Source: Flavobacteriales bacterium
Lineage (GTDB): Bacteria > Bacteroidota > Bacteroidia > Flavobacteriales_F > PHOS-HE28
DNA length: 12,665 bases
Direction: 5' to 3'
Assembly (NCBI GenBank): GCA_020437875.1
Contig: JAGQVR010000060.1
Span: 1 to 12,665, forward strand
Of this stretch, positions 6,563 through 12,665 are shown piece after piece. The position numbers and the translations under genes were made by a program. Within the stretch, counting starts at the first letter, position 1, and every line of letters begins with the position of its first letter. The notes under the pieces were generated by a model that saw only the letters and a program-made list of their open reading frames with translations, was not told the DNA's origin and made no database searches.

Positions 6563-7600
6563 GTGTCCACGGCATTCACCCACGACGTCATCATCATCGG
6601 TCAGGGCCTGGCCGGAACGGTGCTTTCCGCCACCATGCAGCAGCGTGGCAAGCGGGTGTTGGTGTTCGATGCGCCGCTGGCTGGCCGTGCCTCCGAAGTG
6701 GCCGCAGGCCTTGTGAATCCGGTTGCCCTGCGCCGCACCGTGCTGACCTGGCGCGCTTCGGAGATGCTCGCCATCGCGGGGGCCTTCTACCGCGATCTCG
6801 GCCTGCGTTACGACAGTGCGTTCTGGCATCCGCTGCCTCTTGTGGCCATCTTCCCGACGGCGCAGGAGGCGGGTATCTGGCAGCTTCGTATCTCCGATCC
6901 GGAGACCGGTCGTTTCATCCGGATGGATACCACGAGTGACCAGTCCCTGGACGCCCTGTCACAGCCGTACGGTCGTGGCATCATCGATCGCTGCGCCTGG
7001 GTGGATGTGCGGATGATGCTCGCAGCCCACCGAGCAGGCCTATTGGCGCACGGTGACCTGATCGAACAACGCGTGTATCCTTCGGGGATCGAGCGTACGG
7101 TGGATGGCGTGCGGATCGGCACGCACACGGCGCCGTTCGTTGTCCATTGCGCTGGACCTTTCGATACGGTGACCGGGCTGGTGCAGGTGAAGGGCGAGGG
7201 CCTCACGGTCCGCATCCCGGGCCTGCACCTCACCAAGGCCGTGCACCGCGGCGTCTTCGTGCTGCCCTTGGGCGACGACATCTACCGCGTGGGCGCCACA
7301 TTCGCCTGGGACGATGTGTGGAGCGGCCCCACGGAAGGAGCGCGGCATCTGCTCTTGGATCGCTTGCAGCGTTTGGTGGAGCGTGATGTGGAGGTGCTCG
7401 ATCATTGGGCGGGAGTGCGACCGGCCTCCAAGGACCGACGTCCCATCCTCGGACGGACAGGTGCGCATGAAGCGGTCTTCAACGGGCTCGGGTCGCGCGG
7501 CGTGGTGCTGGCACCCTGGTGTGCTCAGCACTTGTGCGATCACCTCTTCGATGGCGCTGCGATCGATGCCGAGGTGGCACCGGACCGCTTCGATCACTGA
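6563..7600 (+). CDS. FAD-dependent oxidoreductase, DAO (D-amino acid/glycine oxidase-like) family
   Basis: This 345-residue flavoenzyme has a Rossmann dinucleotide motif GQGLAG (13-18) in HDVIIIGQGLAGTV and an acidic residue after the second strand in VLVFDAP. It also has AAGLVNPVALRR, typical of DAO-fold oxidoreductases. The C-terminal signature includes HWAGVRPASKDRRPILGRTG and NGLGSRGVVLAPW, which contact the FAD. Such enzymes oxidise amine or amino-acid-like substrates, or form part of tRNA-modifying enzymes such as MnmC; the substrate here is unknown. No ATG occurs before the Rossmann motif, so initiation must be at GTG 6563 or TTG 6554. I take GTG because the TTG lies within a promoter-like TTTG. 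The gene's TGA directly abuts the stop of the opposite-strand gene. The cytoplasmic location is inferred from the lack of a signal peptide. Confidence 0.85.
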   Translation: MSTAFTHDVIIIGQGLAGTVLSATMQQRGKRVLVFDAPLAGRASEVAAGLVNPVALRRTVLTWRASEMLAIAGAFYRDLGLRYDSAFWHPLPLVAIFPTAQEAGIWQLRISDPETGRFIRMDTTSDQSLDALSQPYGRGIIDRCAWVDVRMMLAAHRAGLLAHGDLIEQRVYPSGIERTVDGVRIGTHTAPFVVHCAGPFDTVTGLVQVKGEGLTVRIPGLHLTKAVHRGVFVLPLGDDIYRVGATFAWDDVWSGPTEGARHLLLDRLQRLVERDVEVLDHWAGVRPASKDRRPILGRTGAHEAVFNGLGSRGVVLAPWCAQHLCDHLFDGAAIDAEVAPDRFDH

Positions 7601-7603
7601 TCA
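7598..7603. other. Palindromic TGATCA formed by two abutting convergent stop codons
   Basis: The plus-strand stop TGA (7598-7600) is immediately followed by TCA (7601-7603), the complement of the minus-strand stop TGA. The two convergent genes have no intergenic bases, so there is no room for a terminator outside coding sequence. Confidence 0.95.
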
Positions 7604-9142
7604 AGCCACCGGTCCCCCGGCCTGTGCGATCTCCCGGTCGATCACACCCACGAGGTGGTCCGGGAAGTAATGGTCGGCCATGCGCACGAACTCATCACCG
7701 CGCGAGAACATGTCCATGCCCACCTCCTTGAAGTCGGCCTTCCCGCAGGCCGCAAGAAGTTCGATGGCCGCATGCAGGGTGTTCTTGTGGAAGTGGTACA
7801 CACGCTCCACCTTGTCCGTGATCACCAGTCCCTTCTGCAGCGCCTTGTCCTGTGTGGCCACGCCGGCCGGGCAATTGTTCGTGTTGCAGCGCAAGGCCTG
7901 GATGCAGCCCAGGGAGAACATGAAGCCGCGCGCGCTGTTGCAGGTATCGGCACCCAGCGCCAGGAACTTGAGGATGTCCGCGCCGGAGACCACCTTGCCG
8001 CTGGCGATCACACGGATGTGCTCCTTCAGTCCGTAGAACTTCAACGTGCCGCTCACGAACATCAGAGCCGGGATGATGGGCATGCCCACACTGTCCGAGA
8101 ACTCCAGCGGTGCCGCGCCCGTGCCGCCCTCCGCGCCGTCCACTGTGATGAAATCGGGCATCAACCCCGTGCGTTTCATGGCTTCGCAGATCGCGGTGAA
8201 CTCCTCGGCCTTGCCGATGCATAGCTTGAAGCCCACAGGCTTGCCGCCGGCCAGTTCGCGCAGGTGGTCCACGAAGCGCAGCAGCCCTTCCGGATCGCTG
8301 AAGGCGCTATGGCCGGGTGGCGAGAGGATGGTGACACCGGGTGTGCAATGACGGATGGCGGCGATCTCCGGCGTGTTCTTCGCGGCGGGCAGCACCCCGC
8401 CATGGCCCGGCTTCGCGCCCTGGCTCAGCTTCAGCTCCACCATCTTCACCTGCGGGTGCGCCGCCTTCTGTCGGAAGAGCTCCGGGTCGAATCCACCGTC
8501 GGCATCGCGGCAACTGAAGTAGCCCGTACCGATCTGCCACACCAGATCGCCACCCGGTGCCAAGTGGTGCGGACTGAGGCCGCCCTCGCCGGTATTGTGG
8601 TAGAAGCCGCCCTTCTTCGCGCCACCGTTCAAGGCCTTCACGGCGTTCTCGCTCAGTGAGCCGAAGCTCATGGCCGAGATGTTGAGCAATGAGGCCTCGT
8701 AGGGCCGCGTACACTTCGGGCCACCGAAGCGTACGCGCGGTGGTTCATGCAGGAGCGGAGCGGGGAAGATGGAATGGCGCAGTCCTTCGTAATCGCCGTG
8801 GTACAGGTCGAGCTGTGTACCGAAGGGCACGGTGTCGTTCACGTTCTTGGCACGGCGGTACACGAGCGATCGTTGCTGCCGGCTGAAGGGTCGTCCGTCC
8901 GTGGTGCCCTCGATGAAGTACTGCTGCATCTCCGGGCTGATGAACTCGAAGAAATAGCGCGCATAGCCCAGCACCGGGAAGTTGCGCATGATGGTATGCT
9001 TCTCCTGCCGGATGTTGAGCAGGCCGATGATCACGAGCGGCACCAGCACCACGTAGGACCACCAGACGATGTGATGCCAGTAGCCGATCAGCCCCACGAG
9101 GAGCAGCAGACCGATGCTGAGCTGGTAGAACAAGGTGCGCAT
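7601..9142 (-). CDS. FMN-binding glutamate synthase family protein, membrane-anchored
   Basis: This 513-residue protein has two hydrophobic segments at the N-terminus (about 6-22 and 28-45). They precede a domain equivalent to the FMN-binding synthase domain of glutamate synthase large subunit. Visible motifs are SFGSLSENAVKALNGGAKKG (159-178), NTGEGGLSPHH (183-193), VELKLSQGAKPGHGG (235-249), SPPGHSAF (274-281), VDGAEGGTGAAP (334-345) and a 3Fe-4S-type cluster C413-x5-C419-x4-C424 (CIQALRCNTNNCPAG). That Cys spacing is the one known in GltB. The class II glutaminase domain is absent, and there is no GltD partner in the window. It is therefore not a classical glutamate synthase; the real substrate and electron donor are unknown. 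The start at 9142 (ATG) is preferred over a TTG at 9163, because that TTG lies inside a perfect -7 promoter element. Confidence 0.92.
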   Translation of the reverse strand: MRTLFYQLSIGLLLLVGLIGYWHHIVWWSYVVLVPLVIIGLLNIRQEKHTIMRNFPVLGYARYFFEFISPEMQQYFIEGTTDGRPFSRQQRSLVYRRAKNVNDTVPFGTQLDLYHGDYEGLRHSIFPAPLLHEPPRVRFGGPKCTRPYEASLLNISAMSFGSLSENAVKALNGGAKKGGFYHNTGEGGLSPHHLAPGGDLVWQIGTGYFSCRDADGGFDPELFRQKAAHPQVKMVELKLSQGAKPGHGGVLPAAKNTPEIAAIRHCTPGVTILSPPGHSAFSDPEGLLRFVDHLRELAGGKPVGFKLCIGKAEEFTAICEAMKRTGLMPDFITVDGAEGGTGAAPLEFSDSVGMPIIPALMFVSGTLKFYGLKEHIRVIASGKVVSGADILKFLALGADTCNSARGFMFSLGCIQALRCNTNNCPAGVATQDKALQKGLVITDKVERVYHFHKNTLHAAIELLAACGKADFKEVGMDMFSRGDEFVRMADHYFPDHLVGVIDREIAQAGGPVA

Positions 9143-9144
9143 GC

Positions 9145-9162
9145 TGGAGCGGATAGGCTCCA
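9145..9162. repeat. Short inverted repeat at the promoter/start region of the glutamate-synthase-like gene
   Basis: TGGAGC (9145-9150) and GCTCCA (9157-9162) form a perfect 6-base inverted repeat with a 6-base spacer. It overlaps the last bases of the TAAGTTTG element and the expected transcription start, three bases upstream of the ATG. It could be an operator, or it could be chance; arms this short are weak evidence. Confidence 0.3.
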
Positions 9163-9168
9163 AACTTA
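9161..9168 (-). promoter_or_regulatory. Perfect Bacteroidota -7 element for the glutamate-synthase-like gene
   Basis: TAAGTTTG matches TAnnTTTG at every defined position and lies 18 bases before the ATG at 9142. Its first three bases are the TAA stop codon of the YecM-family gene upstream. The -33 region falls in a C-rich (minus-strand) stretch with no TTG. This is the best promoter match in the window. Confidence 0.55.
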
Positions 9169-9684
9169 GGCCTTGTGTCGGGGGGGCTGGGGGGTAGGAC
9201 CTTGTCGCTCCTGCGCGATCACCTCTTCCAACGACCGCTCATGGAACTTCACGCTGAAGCCATCGTAGCTCAGGCGTGCATCGGGGTTGATGGTCTTGTC
9301 CGCGCTGCTGAGATCCCAGCGGAGCGATGGATGACGCGCGGCGAAGACCCGCGGACCCTCGTCCACCACGAACTCCACATGCTCCCATCCTTCCGGGTAG
9401 GGGCTTCCACCCTTCGGTGCGGGTAGTTCAACCACGGCGATCCTCCGGTCCTGGTGATCGATCGGCGCATGCAGCTTGAAGGTGGCGATGGGCCGGCCGC
9501 CGATCACGTGTTCGCCAAGCAGTTCACCGTTCTTGGAAAGGAGATCCTTCCATACGATGTAGCGGTCAGGTGTCGCCACCCGGTAACAGATATGGTCCAA
9601 CACCAGATCAGCAACATCGACCCCATCGGTCAGCAAGGCATCGAACACGCGTTGCAGGAAGGACGATGCGTCGGGAAGCGGCAT
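9166..9684 (-). CDS. YecM-family VOC-fold protein
   Basis: This 172-residue protein matches the layout of E. coli YecM, a VOC-superfamily protein of unknown biochemical role that is presumed to bind a metal. Recognisable segments are LDHICYRVAT (29-38), NGELLGEHVIGGRPIATFKL (52-71), IAVVELPAPKGG (82-93), YPEGWEHVEFVV (96-107), INPDARLSYDG (132-142) and SVKFHERSLEEVIAQE (144-159). Candidate metal ligands are H31, H102, E104 and H148; this is inference from the fold. The C-terminal dozen residues are Pro-rich and probably unstructured. The ATG at 9684 was chosen because it starts the conserved domain; an upstream in-frame ATG at 9750 adds a basic stretch not seen in the family. The next gene on this strand starts 23 bases past its stop but has its own promoter element, so the two may or may not be co-transcribed. 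Confidence 0.9.
   Translation of the reverse strand: MPLPDASSFLQRVFDALLTDGVDVADLVLDHICYRVATPDRYIVWKDLLSKNGELLGEHVIGGRPIATFKLHAPIDHQDRRIAVVELPAPKGGSPYPEGWEHVEFVVDEGPRVFAARHPSLRWDLSSADKTINPDARLSYDGFSVKFHERSLEEVIAQERQGPTPQPPRHKA
9180..9198 (+). other. G-rich tract (G7, G6, GG) just upstream of the glutamate-synthase-like promoter
   Basis: The plus strand reads seven Gs, CT, six Gs, TA, GG. It lies inside the 3' end of the YecM-family gene (encoding its Pro-rich tail) and covers the expected spacer and -33 region of the promoter at 9161-9168. It has potential for G-quadruplex folding, but no more than potential. Confidence 0.5.
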
Positions 9685-9690
9685 GCGGCA

Positions 9691-9698
9691 CGAAGATC
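9691..9698 (-). promoter_or_regulatory. Weak candidate -7-like element for the YecM-family gene
   Basis: The minus strand reads GATCTTCG six bases before the ATG at 9684, one base different from the GATCTTTG ahead of dxr. No -33 box is evident. The match is imperfect. The rest of the 159-base divergent gap (9685-9843) holds only this element and the one for the alpha-2-macroglobulin gene. Confidence 0.25.
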
Positions 9699-9818
9699 GC
9701 TTACCTCGATGGATCCATTTCCGGGACTCATTCCCTGATCGCACCAGCATTACGCCGGTTGTTGGTCGACCCGCTGGGAGCCCAGTGACAACGCCCTGAC
9801 CGATACCTCCGCACTTCC

Positions 9819-9826
9819 CACCTTTG
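9819..9826 (+). promoter_or_regulatory. Candidate -7 promoter element for the alpha-2-macroglobulin gene
   Basis: CACCTTTG fits TAnnTTTG at the A and TTTG and lies 17 bases before the ATG at 9844, implying a 5' leader of roughly a dozen bases. The -33 region has no clear TTG. Confidence 0.4.
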
Positions 9827-9843
9827 TTGCAGATCCTGAACCG

Positions 9844-12665
9844 ATGCGCCTTGTCCGCCTGTTCCTCCTATTCGCCCTGGTCCCGCTCCTCATCACCTGT
9901 CGTCAGCACCGTGGGACCATGAAGCAGCCGGATGTGCCCGACCCACGATGGACGGCCATCGATTCATTGAGCCGGATCGGTCAGTACGCCACGGCGCTCG
10001 AACGCACGCAGGCCCTGTTGGATGAAGCACAGGCTTCCGGCGACTGGCGCACTGAGTTCCGCGCGTGGCAGCATCGCAGCCAGTATCGCAGTTACACCGG
10101 TGTGAGCAACGACAGCTCGTTGCTGGCGATGGAAGCGCGTGCTACCACGGCCGATGTCCCCTTGAAGCAGCTGCTGCATTCGGCCCTGGCCACGGGGTGG
10201 TGGCAACGTTACGAGCAGGATCGTTGGCGGGTGCTGGACCGTACGGCAAATGCGGAGGAAAGCGATGACCCGGCCACCTGGTCGCAGCCCACCTACATGC
10301 GCAAGGTGATCGCGCATTTCCAGGCCTCCTTGGAACCGGTGGACACCCTGCAGGTCATCCCCGCAGGCGAACTCGGCGACCTGCTCCTTGGCGATGACTT
10401 GAAGGCGCGCGCCCTGCGACCCATGCTCTACGACATCCTCGCACATCGTGCGTTGGGCGTCTTCACGAACAGCGAAACGCGGCTGGCGGAACCAGCGTGG
10501 CGATTCATGCTCAGCGACCCGAAGGACTTCGAGCTCTTCGAGGCCTTCGTCTTCCGTCCGCTCGCGCATCGCGACAGCGCATCCTGGGAGTTCCAGGCTT
10601 TTGGCATCTACCAACGTCTGGAGCGGACGCATCTGAACGACGATACGCCGGATGCCTTGGTGGATGTCACCTTGCAGCGGCTCGCTTTCGTGCGCGAACG
10701 CAGCCTTTTGTCGGACAAGGACTCGCTTTACCTCAACGCACTGGAGCGCCTGAGCAGCCGTCTCCCGAACGATACCTGCCAGGCCGAGGTGACTCACGCA
10801 TTGGCGCAATGGCATCGCGAACAGGGGAGCAAGTATCAACGCCTGGGTGCCGACGCTTGGAAGTGGGAGAACCGCACCGCGCGGACCTTGTGCGAAGAGG
10901 CCATCGCGAAGTTCCCCGGGTCCTTTGGCGCCCAGCAATGCGCTCGCCTGAAAGCGGAACTGGAATTGCCTGTTCTGCGCGTCGAAGTGGAGAACGCCGT
11001 GGTCCCGGATGAACGATCCGCGGTAGCGGTGCATTACCGCAACGTGAAGCGGGTCGGGCTGCGCGTGGTGAAGGACGATGGGGTGGACGAACCAACCGAG
11101 GAACGGCGCGACTACGAGAAATGGTTGCTGGCCCAGAAGCCCGTGCGTGCCTGGAGCGTGGAACCCCCCGACGACGGCGACCTGAACGAACACTTGATCG
11201 AGCTTCCGGTGGATGGCCTGCCAATAGGGCGTTACAGCATCCTCGCTGCGATCGACGACTCCTTCGGTGGCGGCAACGGCAGCTTCGCGCATGCGGCCTT
11301 CTGGTGTACGCGCATCGCAGTTGTGGAGCGGGTGGTGGATGGAGGTGATGAACTGCTCGTGCTCGATCGAGCGCTCGGCACACCCATCACTGGCGCTACC
11401 GTGGAACGTTGGACGCGTGCGAACCGATGGGACCGCCAGGAGAAGTCCACGCGAGCGGCCCAGGCGACCACGGACGAGGAGGGTCGTGTGCGTTTCGAAG
11501 CGAAGACGCAACAGCAATACCACCACACTATAACACAGGATGAGGACCGCTATCGCACGGGCACTTCGTGGAACTACGACAGGGGGAACCGCGACCCGCA
11601 GGAAGAGCTGCGCACCTATCTCTTCACCGATCGCGCCATCTACCGGCCGGGCCAGGTGATCCACTTCAAGGGCCTGGTGGTGGCACGGACCGGGAAGAAG
11701 GCCGATGTGCGTATCGGTCAACGTTCCACGCTGCGCTTCTTCGATGTCAATGGTGAGTTGATCGACTCGGTGAACGTGACCACCGATGCCTTCGGTGCCT
11801 ATCACGGCAGCTTCACCGCACCCACTGGAAGGCTCACGGGCACCATGCGTCTACAGGCTGAACATGGCAGCGCCTGGGTGCGCGTGGAGGAGTACAAGCG
11901 GCCCACCTTCGAGCTGGTCTTCGACCCCATCGCGGGAACACCGAAGTTGAACGAGGAAGCCACGGTGACCGGTGTGGCGAAAAGCTATGCCGGTGTGCCG
12001 CTGGATGGCGCCGTGGTGAAGTGGAACGTGCAACGCGGTGTGCGCATGCCTTGGTGGTGTGGCTGGGGATGGCGCGGATTGCCTTGGGGAAGAGAGACGG
12101 AAGTGGCCAACGGCGAAGCGGTCTGCGATGCGCAGGGGAAGTTCACCATCACCTTCCAAGCCGAGGCCGATCGCGCTTTCCCACGTGGTGCCGATCCATC
12201 CTTCCACTTCACGGTGAATGCCGATGCTACGGACATCAGCGGCGAAACGCAGTCCGGCAGTACCAGCTTGACCGTGGCCTACCGCGCCTACGACATCGCA
12301 CTGGGGATCGGCGAAGCGATCGATCGCGAGACCACCGACAGCATCGACGTGCGTATCCACAACCTCAACGGCGAAGAAGTGGATGTGCCGATGGATCTGC
12401 GCATCGTGGAACTCGTACCGCCAGTGGATGCGCCGCGCCGCGAGCGACTTTGGGCGCGACCTGATCGGACCCTCGAAAGCGAACTGCCCACGACACATCT
12501 GGCCGATGACCCCATGAGCTGGCCGGTGAACAAGGTGTGGCTTGAGCGTAAGGATCATCGTGCGAACAGTCGGGCCATGGGCGTGAAAGCGTTGAAGGAC
12601 GCGCCGGTCGGCATGTACCGCATCGAGGTGGAGGCGAAAGCGGCCGATGGCGATGTGGTGAAGGT
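9844..12665 (+). CDS. Alpha-2-macroglobulin family protein, N-terminal part (3' end outside window)
   Basis: The frame is open from the ATG at 9844 to the window edge, about 940 residues. Bacteroidota members of this family are usually far longer, close to 2000. Residues 1-19 form a signal sequence (MRLVRLFLLFALVPLLITC) ending at C19, suggesting a lipoprotein, although Thr before the Cys is atypical. Residues ~30-400 look helical. Beta-rich macroglobulin domains follow. The MG2-type hallmark is YLFTDRAIYRPGQVIHFKG (592-610), then VRVEEYKRPTFELVFDP (679-695) and a Trp-rich patch MPWWCGWGWRGLPWG (735-749) ahead of another beta domain. Bacterial homologues are envelope protease traps. The thioester region, if present, would lie beyond the window. 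The start is supported by the signal sequence and the TTTG element upstream. In many bacteria a penicillin-binding protein 1C gene accompanies such genes; it would be downstream, outside view. Confidence 0.9.
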   Translation, partial: MRLVRLFLLFALVPLLITCRQHRGTMKQPDVPDPRWTAIDSLSRIGQYATALERTQALLDEAQASGDWRTEFRAWQHRSQYRSYTGVSNDSSLLAMEARATTADVPLKQLLHSALATGWWQRYEQDRWRVLDRTANAEESDDPATWSQPTYMRKVIAHFQASLEPVDTLQVIPAGELGDLLLGDDLKARALRPMLYDILAHRALGVFTNSETRLAEPAWRFMLSDPKDFELFEAFVFRPLAHRDSASWEFQAFGIYQRLERTHLNDDTPDALVDVTLQRLAFVRERSLLSDKDSLYLNALERLSSRLPNDTCQAEVTHALAQWHREQGSKYQRLGADAWKWENRTARTLCEEAIAKFPGSFGAQQCARLKAELELPVLRVEVENAVVPDERSAVAVHYRNVKRVGLRVVKDDGVDEPTEERRDYEKWLLAQKPVRAWSVEPPDDGDLNEHLIELPVDGLPIGRYSILAAIDDSFGGGNGSFAHAAFWCTRIAVVERVVDGGDELLVLDRALGTPITGATVERWTRANRWDRQEKSTRAAQATTDEEGRVRFEAKTQQQYHHTITQDEDRYRTGTSWNYDRGNRDPQEELRTYLFTDRAIYRPGQVIHFKGLVVARTGKKADVRIGQRSTLRFFDVNGELIDSVNVTTDAFGAYHGSFTAPTGRLTGTMRLQAEHGSAWVRVEEYKRPTFELVFDPIAGTPKLNEEATVTGVAKSYAGVPLDGAVVKWNVQRGVRMPWWCGWGWRGLPWGRETEVANGEAVCDAQGKFTITFQAEADRAFPRGADPSFHFTVNADATDISGETQSGSTSLTVAYRAYDIALGIGEAIDRETTDSIDVRIHNLNGEEVDVPMDLRIVELVPPVDAPRRERLWARPDRTLESELPTTHLADDPMSWPVNKVWLERKDHRANSRAMGVKALKDAPVGMYRIEVEAKAADGDVVK

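Noticed and set aside
5262..6575. A 437-codon minus-strand open frame spanning the rseP end, gtrA and the receiver
   Set aside because: It covers three well-supported plus-strand genes and has a His/Glu/Gln-rich shadow composition with no family resemblance.
9964..11805. A 613-codon open frame on the minus strand opposite the alpha-2-macroglobulin gene
   Set aside because: It is a GC-bias shadow: composition is rich in His, Arg and Gln with no recognisable domain, while the plus strand shows a signal sequence and macroglobulin motifs.
1..12665. Search for a defence island, CRISPR array, mobile element, toxin-antitoxin pair or biosynthetic cluster
   Set aside because: No repeats with regular spacing, no transposase, integrase, nuclease, reverse transcriptase or toxin-like genes are seen; the content is largely housekeeping and envelope genes.

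Overview
The window is a GC-rich chromosomal segment that looks like a high-GC member of the Bacteroidota, most likely Flavobacteriales-like. Three things point there. The protein families have Bacteroidota-type architecture: a long lipoprotein-like alpha-2-macroglobulin, a membrane-anchored FMN glutamate-synthase-like protein, and a small protein opening with a CHxDW...C-x2-C domain that I recognise from Flavobacteriales genomes. Several genes are preceded by an element resembling the Bacteroidota primary-sigma -7 box (TAnnTTTG). Shine-Dalgarno sequences are essentially absent. Ten complete or partial genes plus one response regulator fill the window. No intergenic gap exceeds about 160 bases, and I see no rRNA, tRNA, CRISPR, insertion sequence or phage gene.

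Layout. (1) 1-1425, minus: a polytopic glycosyltransferase-39-like membrane protein whose 3' end lies beyond the left edge. (2) 1454-2404, plus: threonylcarbamoyl-AMP synthase (Sua5 type), divergent from gene 1 with about 28 bases between starts. (3) 2409-2936, minus: a small Cys-motif membrane or lipoprotein-like protein, convergent with Sua5. (4) 3089-6473, plus: a compact run of dxr, rseP, a gtrA-family flippase-like gene and a single-domain response regulator. (5) 6563-7600, plus: an FAD-dependent oxidoreductase of the DAO family. (6) 7601-9142, minus: an FMN/Fe-S glutamate-synthase-like protein whose stop codon abuts that of gene 5. (7) 9166-9684, minus: a YecM-family VOC protein directly upstream of gene 6 on the same strand. 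(8) 9844 to the right edge, plus: the N-terminal ~940 residues of an alpha-2-macroglobulin-family protein.

Function. Most of the content is housekeeping: tRNA t6A modification (Sua5), MEP-pathway isoprenoid synthesis (Dxr), intramembrane proteolysis (RseP), envelope glycan chemistry (GT39-like, GtrA) and envelope defence (alpha-2-macroglobulin). An envelope theme links many of the genes, but nothing forms a recognisable defence island, secretion cluster or biosynthetic cluster. I do not see a convincing undescribed multi-gene system. The points most worth a second look are the very compact gene junctions, the recurrent TTTG promoter-like element sitting almost on the start codons, and the small uncharacterised Cys-motif protein.
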